A stretch of 64,000 nt of DNA from Massilia violaceinigra. GTDB taxonomy: Bacteria; Pseudomonadota; Gammaproteobacteria; Burkholderiales; Burkholderiaceae_D. The notes below the pieces were generated by a model. It was given only the letters and a program-made list of their open reading frames with translations, was not told where the DNA came from and searched no databases. Shown piece after piece: positions 16,276 to 28,532 of this stretch; positions within the stretch are counted from its first letter, which is position 1; every line of letters begins with the position of its first letter. Position numbers and translations under genes: made by a program. Location: positions 3,782,001-3,846,000 of the forward strand of contig NZ_CP024608.1 in NCBI RefSeq assembly GCF_002752675.1, given 5' to 3'.

Positions 16276-16464
16276 GGCGTATAAGAGTCTTTGTAAGTGA
16301 ATGAACGGATCAATAATGTCGGAACAATGATAAACCCTTATCAGCCGTATTGTAGTTCATTCGTCCGCCGACCATGAAGACGGCGCAAGAAGTGTGAAAA
16401 AAGTTGAGCGGGAGGGTGGGTAGCAGGCACTCACTTGGCCTTGTCGCAACACCGCGGGACGAAA

Positions 16465-16492
16465 AAAAACGCCGGACGAATCCGGCGTTTTT
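16465..16492 (-). terminator. Rho-independent terminator after acnA (bidirectional)
   Basis: A perfect 12-bp stem AAAAACGCCGGA / TCCGGCGTTTTT around loop CGAA, with A/T runs on both sides. It lies 34 bases after the acnA stop and could also stop plus-strand transcription. Confidence 0.9.
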
Positions 16493-16526
16493 GCTCCAGC
16501 CCCGCGCTGGCGCGGGGTAGCGGATA

Positions 16527-19235
<2,709 letters not shown>

Positions 19236-19269
19236 GACCTCTCCTTCAGTGGGGTATTTGTTATTTCAG

Positions 19270-19887
19270 TTATTTTGCTGCAGGGGCGTCAAGCGCCGCC
19301 GGTGCTGCCACGGGCGGCACCGCTGGTACTGCAAGTTCGCCCGGTGCCGGAGTTGCCGCCGGCATGGGCGCCGGGGCCGCAGGGGCGACGGGCGCCACCG
19401 GCGTTTCTACAACCGGCTTCATCTGCTCGGCGTTCTTGCATTCGTTGGCCAGCTGGCGGTTCAGGCGCGAATCGAGCAGCATGCCCTTGGCCGGAATGCC
19501 GATCCAGACCAGGCCGAAGGTCGGGTTCTCGAAGCGCTTGGCGCCCGTGGTGGTGCCCACGCGGGTGAGGCGGTGCAGGCGCTTTTTCCAGCGCAGCGCG
19601 ATGTGGCCGTCGTCGCTGTCGTTATGGTAGGTCGTGACCTTGTTGCCCAGTTCGCAGTCGAAGTCGGTGGTGGTGGTGTCGCTGATGTCCGGTTCCGGCT
19701 CGGCCGGGACGACATCGACCGCCTTCGGGTGCGCGCGCGCCTTCGATTTGGCCGCCGGCTTGGCCTTCGGTGCCGCCTTGGCTCCCGGTGTCGGTTGGGC
19801 CGCGTTGGCCGACGAGGCCGCGCACAGGGTGGCCGCTGCCATCGCCAGCGAGCAGGCGAGCAGGGTGTTCTTGATCAGGGTTGGCAT
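19270..19887 (-). CDS. Exported MliC-like (lysozyme-inhibitor fold) protein with Pro/Ala-rich tail
   Basis: 205 aa from ATG 19887, preceded by GGAAG. A signal peptide occupies about residues 1–29. After an Ala/Lys/Pro-rich linker comes DFDCELGNKVTTYHNDSDD–HIALRWKKRLHRLTRV–FGLVWIGIPAKGMLLDSR–ANECK. The Cys–Cys bracket and the strand order resemble MliC/PliC inhibitors of c-type lysozyme. The last ~45 residues are Pro/Ala-rich. The MliC reading is moderate. Its place between citE-like and acnA, 16 and 34 bases away, implies co-transcription without an obvious metabolic reason. Confidence 0.6.
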   Translation of the reverse strand: MPTLIKNTLLACSLAMAAATLCAASSANAAQPTPGAKAAPKAKPAAKSKARAHPKAVDVVPAEPEPDISDTTTTDFDCELGNKVTTYHNDSDDGHIALRWKKRLHRLTRVGTTTGAKRFENPTFGLVWIGIPAKGMLLDSRLNRQLANECKNAEQMKPVVETPVAPVAPAAPAPMPAATPAPGELAVPAVPPVAAPAALDAPAAK

Positions 19888-19903
19888 CGGGAATAGCTTC
19901 CGT

Positions 19904-20905
19904 TCAGGTGGCTGGTTGTGGGTCGTTGACGAGCGCGGCGGCGGCATCGGGCAGGGCCAGGCCCGCCAGTTTCGCGCGCTGCAGCACCGTCCAATAATAG
20001 CGATAGCTGGCGCGGTCGTGCAAGCGCCCGTTCTGCGCGATCGGGCCCCAGCTGGCGTTCTTGCCTTCGGTGAGGATGTTGGTCGCTTCGTTCACTTCCG
20101 ACAGGCGCGGCGTGAACGCCTTGAGGATCGGCTTGATCTGGTCGGGGTGGATGCTCCACATGCGCGTAAAGCCGAATTCGGCGGCGGCGCGCTGGGCATC
20201 GTTGGCCACCACGGCGCTGTCCTTGATGTCGGTCGTCACGTTATGCGAGGGCACCTTGCCGTGCGCGTGGCAGGCGGCCGCCATCTCGAGCTTGGCGCGC
20301 ACCACCAGCGGGTGCGTGAACTGGCCAGGGGTGCGCATGGCCGCGCCGGGAATGGCGCCGTAGTGGCTGGACACAAAATCCATGATGCCGAACGACAGGC
20401 ACTCGACCTGGGGCAGGGCGGCGATCGCATCGGCTTCGCGCAGGCCGCCATGGGTTTCGATCAGCACGTGCACCGGCAGCGGCGTGGCGCGGCCGGCCTT
20501 GGCGGCATGCTGGTTGATCGACTTGATCGCGCGCGCGACTTCCGCCGCGCCATGGACCTTGGGCAGCACGATGTAGGCCAGGCGCTGGGCGGCGCCGCCG
20601 ACGATCACGGCCAGGTCGCCCTCGAAAAACGGGCTGGCCACGTCGTGCACGCGCACGCCGATGCGGTTGTGGCGGTTGCCGTCGTCGTTAAGCAGACGCA
20701 CGATCATTTGGGCGTGTTCGGGCTCGGCACCGGCGGTGGCGCCGTCCTCGCAGTCGAACGTGATGTCGAACAGGGGGCCAAGCTCTTGTTGCAGGGCCAT
20801 CGACTTGAGCATCAGCTTTTCGGAGCCTGCATAGTGGTCGCAGGCGGGGAGCAGCAAAGGCTGGCGTTTGCCCTGGAATAAAACCTCGGAGGGATGCATG
20901 TTCAT
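19904..20905 (-). CDS. HpcH/HpaI aldolase/citrate lyase family protein (CitE-like)
   Basis: 333 aa from ATG 20905 (MNMHPSEVLFQGKR). Motifs of the CitE-like TIM barrel are FDITFDCEDGATAGAE (acidic metal/CoA site), VLPKVHG, VHVLIETHGGLREADAI and FGIMDFVSSHYG. Relatives cleave malyl-CoA, citramalyl-CoA or citryl-CoA type substrates; which one applies cannot be told from sequence. It lies between mdh and acnA, about 100 bases after mdh, which ties it to C4 acid metabolism. Confidence 0.85.
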   Translation of the reverse strand: MNMHPSEVLFQGKRQPLLLPACDHYAGSEKLMLKSMALQQELGPLFDITFDCEDGATAGAEPEHAQMIVRLLNDDGNRHNRIGVRVHDVASPFFEGDLAVIVGGAAQRLAYIVLPKVHGAAEVARAIKSINQHAAKAGRATPLPVHVLIETHGGLREADAIAALPQVECLSFGIMDFVSSHYGAIPGAAMRTPGQFTHPLVVRAKLEMAAACHAHGKVPSHNVTTDIKDSAVVANDAQRAAAEFGFTRMWSIHPDQIKPILKAFTPRLSEVNEATNILTEGKNASWGPIAQNGRLHDRASYRYYWTVLQRAKLAGLALPDAAAALVNDPQPAT

Positions 20906-21003
20906 TTTCTCAGGTACAGCAGCGCTCGTGCCGCTCGGGGCGGCACGGCGCGTGCGGCGAATCGGTGGGGTTACGGGATCCACGAATCCGGCCGCGTTGA
21001 AAC

Positions 21004-21993
21004 TCAGGCCAGCAGGTGGGCAACGCCTTCACGCTCTTCGGTCAGTTCCTTGAGCGTGAGGTTGATGCGTTCCTGCGAGAACTCGTCGATCGGCAAACCT
21101 TGCACGATCGTGTATTCGCCATTCTCGGTCGTGACCGGGAAGCCGAACATGGTGCCTTCAGGGATGCCGTACGAACCATCCGAAGGAATGCCCATCGTGG
21201 TCCACTTGCCGTTGGTGCCGAGGTACCAGTCGTGCATGTGGTCGATGGCTGCGTTGGCGGCCGACGCTGCCGACGACAGGCCGCGCGCTTCGATGATCGC
21301 AGCGCCGCGCTTGCCGACGGTCGGCAGGAAGGTGTCGCGGTTCCATGCGTCGTCGTTGATGGTTTCCTTGACCGAAGCGCCATCGATCTGGGCGAAACGG
21401 TAGTCGGCGTACATCGTTGGCGAGTGGTTGCCCCACACGCACAGTTTTTCGATCGAGGCGACCGGCTTGCCGGTTTTGGACGCGATCTGCGACAGGGCAC
21501 GGTTGTGGTCCAGGCGCAGCATGGCGGTGAAGTTCTTGGCCGGCAGCGACGGCGCCGATTTCATGGCGATGTAGGCGTTGGTGTTGGCAGGGTTGCCGAC
21601 CACCAGCACCTTGACGTTGCGCGAAGCGACGGCGTCGAGCGCCTTGCCTTGCACCGTGAAGATCTGGGCATTGGCTTCGAGCAGGTCTTTACGCTCCATG
21701 CCAGGACCGCGTGGACGGGCGCCGACCAGCAGGGCGAAATCGGCATCCTTGAAGGCGGTCATCGGGTCGGCGTGGGCGGTCATGCCGGCCAGCAGCGGGA
21801 ATGCGCAGTCATCGATTTCCATCATGACGCCCTTGAGCGCTTTCTGGGCTTTCTCGTCAGCGATTTCCAGCAGTTGCAAAATGACTGGCTGGTCTTTGCC
21901 GAGCATGTCACCGTTCGCGATGCGGAACAGCAGGGAATAGCCGATCTGGCCGGCAGCGCCGGTGACAGCAACGCGCAGTGGGGTTTTAGCCAT
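21004..21993 (-). CDS. mdh: Malate dehydrogenase
   Basis: 329 aa from ATG 21993, with GGAG upstream; a longer open frame to 22191 is rejected because it would run through the promoter. NAD-binding [19 protein letters not shown] is near the N-terminus; [18 protein letters not shown] and the catalytic [14 protein letters not shown] identify the bacterial NAD-dependent type related to cytosolic MDH. It oxidises malate to oxaloacetate in the TCA cycle. It is transcribed away from gntR. Confidence 0.97.
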   Translation of the reverse strand: MAKTPLRVAVTGAAGQIGYSLLFRIANGDMLGKDQPVILQLLEIADEKAQKALKGVMMEIDDCAFPLLAGMTAHADPMTAFKDADFALLVGARPRGPGMERKDLLEANAQIFTVQGKALDAVASRNVKVLVVGNPANTNAYIAMKSAPSLPAKNFTAMLRLDHNRALSQIASKTGKPVASIEKLCVWGNHSPTMYADYRFAQIDGASVKETINDDAWNRDTFLPTVGKRGAAIIEARGLSSAASAANAAIDHMHDWYLGTNGKWTTMGIPSDGSYGIPEGTMFGFPVTTENGEYTIVQGLPIDEFSQERINLTLKELTEEREGVAHLLA

Positions 21994-22162
21994 GATGAAT
22001 CTCCAAAGTGGGAAAGAAAACGGTCGAAGCTGAGGATACGCTTGTTCGGGAAAACGGTAATGATACCAAATCGGATACCAGGATTGGATACCACGGCCTG
22101 AACTTCCCGGCCCAGCCGGAAAAAACCGCGGGGCGATACGCGCGCATGCCGGATCGACCGCG

Positions 22163-22191
22163 AGTGTAGGCGCGCGAAAGCGATCTGTCAA
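22163..22191 (-). promoter_or_regulatory. Sigma-70-type promoter for mdh
   Basis: On the minus strand TTGACA (22191–22186) and TACACT (22168–22163) are separated by exactly 17 bases. The −35 box is a full consensus match. The mdh ATG lies 170 bases downstream, so a fairly long leader is expected. Confidence 0.7.
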
Positions 22192-22204
22192 TTCATATCA
22201 TATA

Positions 22205-22216
22205 TCTTATATAAGA
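22205..22216. promoter_or_regulatory. 12-bp palindrome, candidate GntR operator
   Basis: TCTTATATAAGA is a perfect palindrome 13 bases upstream of the mdh −35 box and 42 bases before the gntR GTG. Its position between divergent mdh and gntR suggests the site of GntR binding and autoregulation; this is inference. A half-like ATAAGA occurs in the sdhC leader near 23178. Confidence 0.5.
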
Positions 22217-22258
22217 CACATAACCTCCGGCGATTGCACTGGACTGGCAAGCCCGTTT

Positions 22259-23074
22259 GTGTTGAAATCTCGGTCTATGAACCCAGTCCCGACCCCTCCG
22301 ATCTTGCATGGTACAACGGCCAGCGGGACCGGCGCTTCCGCCGGCGCGTCGGGCAGTTCGCCGACCTTCAGTCCCCTCTATCAGCAGATCAAGGCGCTCA
22401 TCACGCAGGGCCTGCAGGCGGGCGAGTGGAAACCCGGCGAAATGATTCCCAGCGAAGTCGAGCTGGCCGGCCGTTTCAAGGTCAGCCAGGGCACGGTGCG
22501 CAAGGCGATCGACGAACTGGCCGCCGAAAACCTGGTGCTGCGGCGCCAGGGCAAGGGCACTTTCGTTGCCACCCACCACGAGGCGCGCGCGCATTTCCGC
22601 TTCCTGCGCCTGATGCCCGACGAAGGCGTGCCGCACCATCCCGACAACAAGATCATCGAAGTCAAGCGCATGCGCGCGCCGGCCGAAGTGGCGCGCCTGC
22701 TGGATCTGAAGTCGGGCGACTCCGTAGTGTATATCAAGCGCGTGATGTCGTTCGACGGCACGCCGACAATTCTTGAAGAAATGTGGCTTCCCGGCCTCCT
22801 GTTCAAGGGACTGACCGCGGAACGTCTGGTCGAGTACAAGGGTCCAATGTACGGGTTGTTCGAGTCCGAGTTCGGCACGCGCATGATCCGTGCCAGCGAG
22901 AAAATCCGCGCGCTCGGGGCCGACGCCGGCGCCGCCCAGTTCCTCGGGGTGCCGGAAGGCACGCCGCTGCTGTGCGCGGAGCGCGTGTCGTTCACTTACG
23001 GCGACAAGGCGGTCGAGCTGCGCCGCGGTCTGTACCTGACCACGCATCACCATTACCAGAATGACTTGTCGTAG
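22259..23074 (+). CDS. GntR family transcriptional regulator (UTRA/HutC type)
   Basis: 271 aa from GTG 22259, or 265 aa from ATG 22277; neither has a good ribosome site. A Gly/Ser-rich leader is followed by the winged helix (PLYQQIKALITQGLQAGEWKPGEMIPSEVELAGRFKVSQGTVRKAIDELAAENLVLRRQGKGTFV) and the UTRA effector domain (VVYIKRVMSFDG ... PLLCAERVSF). It sits between mdh and sdhCDAB, so TCA-cycle control is likely; the effector is unknown. Confidence 0.92.
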   Translation: MLKSRSMNPVPTPPILHGTTASGTGASAGASGSSPTFSPLYQQIKALITQGLQAGEWKPGEMIPSEVELAGRFKVSQGTVRKAIDELAAENLVLRRQGKGTFVATHHEARAHFRFLRLMPDEGVPHHPDNKIIEVKRMRAPAEVARLLDLKSGDSVVYIKRVMSFDGTPTILEEMWLPGLLFKGLTAERLVEYKGPMYGLFESEFGTRMIRASEKIRALGADAGAAQFLGVPEGTPLLCAERVSFTYGDKAVELRRGLYLTTHHHYQNDLS

Positions 23075-23313
23075 TTTCAAGACAAGTGTTGCCGAACCGC
23101 GATTGACCCTCGATTCAGGGGGCGGCAGTGCGACGGTGCGGTGCACAAAATGCCCGTTCCGTTTAAAATGCATTGATCATAAGAAAGTAGCGAGCATCTG
23201 CCCATATTGTTGCTGAACTTGCCAATCCCAAGAGGAATATTGGTGCATTTCGGCAAAATGGGCGAAAATTGCGGGTTAATTACAATTTAGTTAGTCAAAG
23301 GGGAGGTACTGCC

Positions 23314-23736
23314 ATGTCCGAAGCCGTGAAGGAAGTTCCAAAAAAAGAACGGCCCGAGATCCGTAACATTCATGTTACCGATTTGATGAATTACAATATG
23401 ACGCCTGGCGCCTACGTGTCGATCCTGCACCGCATCAGCGGCGCGGCGATCTTCCTGATGCTGCCGTTCCTGCTGTACCTGTTCCAGAACAGCGTCCAGT
23501 CCGAAATATCGTTCGCGTATTTCCAGGGCATCCTCTCGCATCCGCTGTCCAAACTGGTCCTGCTGGGCCTGATCTGGGCCTATATGCACCACTTCTGCGC
23601 CGGCTTCCGTCACCTGTTCATGGACATGCACATGGGCATCGAGAAGGATTCCTCGCGCCATAGCGCTGTCAGCGTGCTGGTTGTCAGCCTGATCCTGACC
23701 GCACTGGCTGGTCTCAAACTGTTTGGAGTGTTTTGA
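23314..23736 (+). CDS. sdhC: Succinate dehydrogenase cytochrome b556 subunit
   Basis: 140 aa; GGGGAGGT before ATG 23314 decides the start. It has three transmembrane segments and the SdhC signature (MTPGAYVSILHRISGAAIFLMLP) with the heme/quinone-site Ser, Arg and His (HRISG; YMHHFCAGFRHL). It anchors SdhAB in the inner membrane and shares heme b with SdhD. The stop overlaps the sdhD start (TGATG). Confidence 0.96.
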   Translation: MSEAVKEVPKKERPEIRNIHVTDLMNYNMTPGAYVSILHRISGAAIFLMLPFLLYLFQNSVQSEISFAYFQGILSHPLSKLVLLGLIWAYMHHFCAGFRHLFMDMHMGIEKDSSRHSAVSVLVVSLILTALAGLKLFGVF

Positions 23737-24101
23737 TGGCAAAGAATAATGTCGGACGTAACCGCCTCGTCGTCGGCGCCCATTACGGCCTGAAAGACTG
23801 GCTGGCCCAGCGCCTCACCGCGGTCGTGATGGCCGTGTACACCTTCACCTTGCTGATCTCCTTCCTGACTGGCAATAACTTCACGTATGAAGGCTGGGCT
23901 CACCTGTTCTCGCAACAGTGGTTCAAGCTGTTCAGCCTGGTGACTTTCGCCGGCCTGTACTACCACGCCTGGGTCGGCATGCGCGACATCTGGATGGATT
24001 ACATCAAACCGGTCGGCGTGCGCCTGACCCTGCAAGCGCTCACCATCCTGTGGCTGGTCGGCTGCGCAGCCTGGACTGTACAAATTCTCTGGAGCGTTTA
24101 A
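23736..24101 (+). CDS. sdhD: Succinate dehydrogenase membrane anchor subunit
   Basis: 121 aa. ATG 23736 overlaps the sdhC stop. It has three transmembrane helices, and [18 protein letters not shown] carries the conserved His and Asp-Tyr of the heme and quinone sites. With SdhC it passes electrons from SdhB to ubiquinone. It precedes sdhA by two bases. Confidence 0.96.
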   Translation: MAKNNVGRNRLVVGAHYGLKDWLAQRLTAVVMAVYTFTLLISFLTGNNFTYEGWAHLFSQQWFKLFSLVTFAGLYYHAWVGMRDIWMDYIKPVGVRLTLQALTILWLVGCAAWTVQILWSV

Positions 24102-24103
24102 TC

Positions 24104-25882
24104 GTGGCAGCAATCAAAAAAGCACTTCCTACCCGCCGTTTCGACGCGGTCATCATCGGCGCCGGCGGTTCGGGCATGCGCGCATCCCTGCAACTGGCTG
24201 AAGCCGGCCTGAACGTTGCCGTGCTGTCGAAAGTCTTCCCGACCCGTTCGCACACGGTCGCGGCCCAGGGCGGCATCGGCGCGTCCCTCGGCAACATGTC
24301 GGAAGATAACTGGCACTGGCATATGTTCGACACCGTCAAGGGTGGCGATTACCTGGGCGACCAGGATGCGATCGAATTCATGTGCCGCGAAGCACCGAAG
24401 GTCGTCTACGAGCTGGAACACTTCGGCATGCCGTTCGACCGCAATCCGGACGGCACGATTTACCAGCGTCCGTTCGGCGGCCACACCGCCAACCAGGGCG
24501 AAAAGCCGGTCCAGCGCGCGTGCGCGGCGGCCGACCGTACCGGCCACGCGCTGCTGCACACGCTGTACCAGCGTAACGTGCGCGCGCGTACCCACTTTTT
24601 TGTCGAGTGGATGGCGATCGACATCATCCGCGACGCCGAAGGCGATTGCGTGGGCGTCGTTGCGCTCGAAATGGAAACCGGCGAATGCATGATCCTGGAA
24701 GCGAAGACCACCATCTTCGCCACCGGCGGGGCAGGGCGCATCTTCGCCGCCTCGACCAATGCCTTCATTAACACCGGCGACGGCATGGGCATGGCGGCGC
24801 GCGCCGGCCTGCCGCTGCAGGACATGGAATTCTGGCAGTTCCACCCGACCGGCGTGTCCGGCGCGGGCGTGCTGATTACCGAAGGGGTGCGCGGCGAAGG
24901 CGGCATCCTGATCAACAGCAATGGCGAACGCTTCATGGAGCGCTATGCGCCGACCCTGAAAGACCTGGCGCCGCGCGACTTCGTGTCGCGTTCGATGGAC
25001 CAGGAAATCAAGGAAGGCCGCGGCTGCGGTCCGAACAAGGACCACGTGCTGCTGGACCTGCGCCACATCGGCGCCGACACCATCGCCAAGCGCCTGCCGT
25101 CGATTCTCGAAATCGGCCACAAGTTCGCCAACGTCGACGCCACCAAGGAACCGATCCCGGTCGTGCCGACGATTCACTACCAGATGGGCGGTATTCCGAC
25201 CAATATCCACGGCCAGGTGGTGGTGCCGAAAGACGGCAACCCGGTTTCCGTGGTCAATGGCCTGTACGCGATCGGCGAATGCGCCTGCGTTTCGGTGCAC
25301 GGCGCCAACCGCCTCGGCACCAACTCGCTGCTCGACCTGATCGTGTTCGGCCGCGCGGCCGGCAACCACGTGGTCGCGTCCAACCTGAAGCAAAAGGAAA
25401 ACAAGCCTTTGCCGAAGGATGCGGCCGACTTCGCCATGGACCGCATGGACCGCCTGGAACACTCGACCGGCAGCGAAAAAGTGCAGGGCGTGGCCAACGA
25501 TATCCGCGCCACCATGCAGAAGTACTGCGGCGTGTTCCGCACCGACGAGCTGCTGACCCAGGGCTACAAGGAAATCATGGTGCTCGACGAGCGCCGCAAG
25601 CATGTCTCGTTCAAGGACAAGTCCAAGGTGTTCAACACCGCGCGCGTCGAAGCGCTGGAACTGGATAATCTCATTGAAACGGCGAAAGCGACCATCACAT
25701 CGGCAGTGGCACGCAAGGAATCGCGCGGCGCGCACGCGCACAGCGACTTCCCGAACCGCGACGACGACGTCTGGATGAAGCACACCTTGTTCTTCTCGGA
25801 AGGCAACCGCCTCGAGTACAAGCCTGTGATCACCAAGCCGCTGACGGTCGATACCTTCAAGCCGAAACCACGTACTTTCTAA
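24104..25882 (+). CDS. sdhA: Succinate dehydrogenase flavoprotein subunit
   Basis: 592 aa starting with GTG 24104; GGAG lies 11 bases upstream, and the longer frame to 23918 only runs through sdhD. FAD-binding [20 protein letters not shown], the flavinylation site region [16 protein letters not shown] (His-Thr), the catalytic HPTG and the C-terminal EYKPV are present. It oxidises succinate to fumarate with covalently bound FAD, whose attachment needs SdhE, encoded downstream. Confidence 0.98.
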   Translation: MAAIKKALPTRRFDAVIIGAGGSGMRASLQLAEAGLNVAVLSKVFPTRSHTVAAQGGIGASLGNMSEDNWHWHMFDTVKGGDYLGDQDAIEFMCREAPKVVYELEHFGMPFDRNPDGTIYQRPFGGHTANQGEKPVQRACAAADRTGHALLHTLYQRNVRARTHFFVEWMAIDIIRDAEGDCVGVVALEMETGECMILEAKTTIFATGGAGRIFAASTNAFINTGDGMGMAARAGLPLQDMEFWQFHPTGVSGAGVLITEGVRGEGGILINSNGERFMERYAPTLKDLAPRDFVSRSMDQEIKEGRGCGPNKDHVLLDLRHIGADTIAKRLPSILEIGHKFANVDATKEPIPVVPTIHYQMGGIPTNIHGQVVVPKDGNPVSVVNGLYAIGECACVSVHGANRLGTNSLLDLIVFGRAAGNHVVASNLKQKENKPLPKDAADFAMDRMDRLEHSTGSEKVQGVANDIRATMQKYCGVFRTDELLTQGYKEIMVLDERRKHVSFKDKSKVFNTARVEALELDNLIETAKATITSAVARKESRGAHAHSDFPNRDDDVWMKHTLFFSEGNRLEYKPVITKPLTVDTFKPKPRTF

Positions 25883-25891
25883 GGTCAGAAC

Positions 25892-26602
25892 ATGACACGC
25901 ACCGTAAAACTGAAAATCTACCGCTACGATCCCGACCAGGATGCCAAGCCGTACATGCAAGACGTGACCGTCGAGCTGCAGGACACCGACAAGATGCTGC
26001 TCGACGCCCTGCAGCGCATCAAGTCGGACGTGGACGACTCGCTGGCCCTGCGCCGCTCCTGCCGTGAAGGCGTGTGCGGTTCGGACGCGATGAACATCAA
26101 CGGCAAGAACGGCCTGGCCTGCACCACCAACCTGAACGAGCTGACCCAGCCGATCGTCCTGCGTCCGCTGGCCGGCCTGCCGGTGATCCGCGACCTGATC
26201 GTCGACATGACGCAGTTTTTCAAGCAGTACGATTCGATCAAGCCGTACCTGGTGAACGAGTCGATCCCGCCTGAAAAAGAGCGCCTGCAGACCCCGACCG
26301 AGCGCGAAGAGCTCGACGGCCTGTACGAGTGCATCCTGTGCGCCTGCTGCTCGACGTCGTGCCCGTCGTTCTGGTGGAATCCGGACAAGTTCGTCGGCCC
26401 TGCGGGCCTCTTGCAAGCCTACCGCTTCATCGCCGACAGCCGCGACGAAGCCACCGGCGAGCGCCTGGATAACCTGGAAGACCCGTACCGCCTGTTCCGC
26501 TGCCACTCGATCATGAATTGCGTCGACGTTTGCCCGAAGGGTTTGAACCCGAACAAGGCAATCGGCAAGATCAAGGAATTGATGGTTCGCCGCGCTGTAT
26601 AA
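25892..26602 (+). CDS. sdhB: Succinate dehydrogenase iron-sulfur subunit
   Basis: 236 aa. The [2Fe-2S] ligands are in SCREGVCGSDAMNINGKNGLAC, and the [4Fe-4S] and [3Fe-4S] ligands in CILCACCSTSCPSFWW and CHSIMNCVDVCPKGLNP. It carries electrons from SdhA to the quinone site. It starts 9 bases after sdhA. A GC-rich hairpin follows. Confidence 0.98.
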   Translation: MTRTVKLKIYRYDPDQDAKPYMQDVTVELQDTDKMLLDALQRIKSDVDDSLALRRSCREGVCGSDAMNINGKNGLACTTNLNELTQPIVLRPLAGLPVIRDLIVDMTQFFKQYDSIKPYLVNESIPPEKERLQTPTEREELDGLYECILCACCSTSCPSFWWNPDKFVGPAGLLQAYRFIADSRDEATGERLDNLEDPYRLFRCHSIMNCVDVCPKGLNPNKAIGKIKELMVRRAV

Positions 26603-26611
26603 GGCACCTCG

Positions 26612-26651
26612 GCGGGCGCGGCGCGGACCACCTTGTCCGCGTCGCGCCCGC
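26612..26651 (+). repeat. Strong hairpin between sdhB and sdhE
   Basis: Arms of 17 bases (26612–26628 and 26635–26651) pair at 16 positions plus one G·U, with a six-base loop. A second small hairpin GGCATGC-TTTT-GCATGCC follows at about 26663–26680. No T-run follows the large stem, so it may protect the sdhCDAB mRNA 3' end or partly terminate. Confidence 0.65.
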
Positions 26652-26777
26652 TTGCCATCCGGCATGCTTTTGCATGCCTCCCGGTATGGTGTCTGCTTGT
26701 CAGTAATACAGTAAAAGTACCGTACTGCCGAAATCCGGCAGGCGGAGTATAGTGTTGACCCAACGACGGACTCTAGA

Positions 26778-27044
26778 GTGAATACGCACCAATCCGACCC
26801 GGCCAACCGCTCGCGACTGCGCTGGCGCAGCCGCCGGGGGTTGCTCGAAAACGACCTGATCCTCACGCGCTTCCTTGACGCGCATGAGGAAGGGTTGACA
26901 GATGAAGAAGTCGATGCGCTGACCCGGCTGCTCGATCTGGCGGACAATCCGCTGATGGACCTGATCCTGGCGCGCAAAGAGCCCGAAGGTGAAGTCGATT
27001 TGCCGCATGTGCGCGCCTTGCTGTTGCGCCTGCAGCAAGCGTGA
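26778..27044 (+). CDS. sdhE: FAD assembly factor SdhE
   Basis: 88 aa from GTG 26778. It contains the family motif RRGLLENDLIL (residues 19–29; RGxxE) followed by a helical bundle ending FLDAHEEGLTDEEVDALTRLLDLADNPLMDLIL. SdhE promotes covalent FAD attachment to SdhA. It lies between sdhB and gltA, the usual place in this group. Confidence 0.93.
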   Translation: MNTHQSDPANRSRLRWRSRRGLLENDLILTRFLDAHEEGLTDEEVDALTRLLDLADNPLMDLILARKEPEGEVDLPHVRALLLRLQQA

Positions 27045-27045
27045 A

Positions 27046-27110
27046 CGTGGCAACAGCCCGTGGCAGCAGCCTTGGCAACAACCCTTGGCAACCGCCCGTG
27101 GCAATAGCCC
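27046..27110. repeat. Five imperfect 13-bp tandem repeats
   Basis: Units CGTGGCAACAGCC, CGTGGCAGCAGCC, TTGGCAACAACCC, TTGGCAACCGCC and CGTGGCAATAGCC run head to tail right after the sdhE stop and before gltA. The core is TGGCAAnnnCC. No coding role. Confidence 0.85.
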
Positions 27111-27164
27111 GACAAGTTTCGTAATTTTTATTTTGTAGACCTCACCTCCCAAGAAGGAAGTGCC

Positions 27165-28466
27165 ATGAACATCTCTGATACCAAAGCCACCCTGTCGTTT
27201 TCCGATGGCAGCACGCCCATCGACATGCCGATTTACAAGGGCACCGTTGGCCCGGACGTCATCGACATCCGCAAGCTGTACGCCCAGACCGGCAAATTCA
27301 CGTACGACCCGGGCTTCATGTCGACCGCCGCCTGCAACTCGACCATCACCTACATCGATGGCGACAAGGGCGAACTGCTGTACCGCGGTTACCCGATCGA
27401 GCAACTGGCCGTCAATTGCGACTTCCTGGAAACCTGCTACCTGCTGCTGAACGGCGAACTGCCGAACAAAGAAGAAAACCAGAAATTCAGCGACACCGTC
27501 ACCAAGCACACCATGGTGCACGAGCAGATGCAATTCTTCTTCCGCGGCTTCCGCCGTGACGCGCACCCGATGTCGGTGCTGGTTGGCACCGTCGGCGCGT
27601 TGGCCTCGTTCTACCACGACTCGCTCGACATCAACGACCCGCATCACCGCGAAGTATCGGCCATCCGCCTGATCGCCAAGATGCCGACCCTGGTCGCCAT
27701 GTCGTACAAATACTCGATCGGCCAGCCGTTCGTGTACCCACGCAACGACCTGTCGTACAGCGCCAACTTCATGCGCATGATGTTCGGCAATCCGTGCGAA
27801 GAATACAAAGTCAACGAAGTGCTGGTGCGTGCACTCGACCGCATCCTGATCCTGCACGCGGACCACGAGCAGAACGCGTCGACCTCGACCGTTCGCCTGG
27901 CTGGTTCGTCGGGCGCCAACCCGTTCGCCTGTATCGCTGCCGGCATCGCCTGCCTGTGGGGCCCGGCGCACGGTGGCGCGAACGAAGCGGCACTGAACAT
28001 GCTCAAGGAAATCGGCACCGTCGACAAGATTCCTGAGTTCATCGCCAAGGTGAAAGACAAGAACTCCGGCGTCAAGCTGATGGGTTTCGGTCACCGCGTG
28101 TACAAGAACTTCGACCCGCGCGCCAAGCTGATGCGCGAAACCTGCCACGAAGTGCTGCAAGAGCTGGGTCTGCAGGACGATCCGCTGTTCAAGCTGGCCA
28201 TGGCGCTGGAAAAAATCGCGCTGGAAGACGAATACTTCGTGTCGCGCAAGCTGTACCCGAACGTCGACTTCTACTCGGGCATCGTGCAATCGGCGCTGGG
28301 CATTCCGGTGTCGCTGTTTACCGGTATCTTCGCGATGGCGCGCACCATCGGCTGGATCGCGCAATGGAACGAGATGATTTCCGATCCAGAGCAAAAGATC
28401 GGCCGTCCACGCCAGCTGTTCGTCGGCTCGCCGACGCGCGACGTGAAACCGATGGACAAACGCTGA
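27165..28466 (+). CDS. gltA: Citrate synthase (type II, hexameric class)
   Basis: 433 aa; AAGGAAG precedes the ATG. Catalytic His and Asp lie in [43 protein letters not shown] and [17 protein letters not shown]. The length and N-terminal strand domain fit the NADH-sensitive gram-negative type. It condenses acetyl-CoA and oxaloacetate. It is followed by a clear terminator. Confidence 0.98.
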   Translation: MNISDTKATLSFSDGSTPIDMPIYKGTVGPDVIDIRKLYAQTGKFTYDPGFMSTAACNSTITYIDGDKGELLYRGYPIEQLAVNCDFLETCYLLLNGELPNKEENQKFSDTVTKHTMVHEQMQFFFRGFRRDAHPMSVLVGTVGALASFYHDSLDINDPHHREVSAIRLIAKMPTLVAMSYKYSIGQPFVYPRNDLSYSANFMRMMFGNPCEEYKVNEVLVRALDRILILHADHEQNASTSTVRLAGSSGANPFACIAAGIACLWGPAHGGANEAALNMLKEIGTVDKIPEFIAKVKDKNSGVKLMGFGHRVYKNFDPRAKLMRETCHEVLQELGLQDDPLFKLAMALEKIALEDEYFVSRKLYPNVDFYSGIVQSALGIPVSLFTGIFAMARTIGWIAQWNEMISDPEQKIGRPRQLFVGSPTRDVKPMDKR

Positions 28467-28484
28467 TCGAAACGCGTTGCCATT

Positions 28485-28514
28485 AAAAAAAGCGAGCCGA
28501 TGGCTCGCTTTTTT
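28485..28514 (+). terminator. Rho-independent terminator after gltA (bidirectional)
   Basis: Stem AGCGAGCC / GGCTCGCT, loop GAT, flanked by A-run and T-run. It lies 19 bases after the gltA stop and also serves the convergent gene that ends at 28533. Confidence 0.93.
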
Positions 28515-28532
28515 ATTGCCCTGCCGGACTGA

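Noticed and set aside
21994..22191. N-terminal extension of Mdh
   Set aside because: Would translate the promoter region; ATG 21993 has GGAG and gives the normal 329-aa enzyme.
23918..24103. N-terminal extension of sdhA by 62 codons
   Set aside because: It lies wholly within sdhD; the GTG at 24104 with GGAG upstream gives the normal SdhA N-terminus.
27046..27110. CRISPR-like array
   Set aside because: Units of 13 bases without spacers; a simple tandem repeat.
24098..27115. A 1005-codon frame antisense to sdhA–sdhE
   Set aside because: Runs across five certain genes and intergenic repeats; composition of a shadow.
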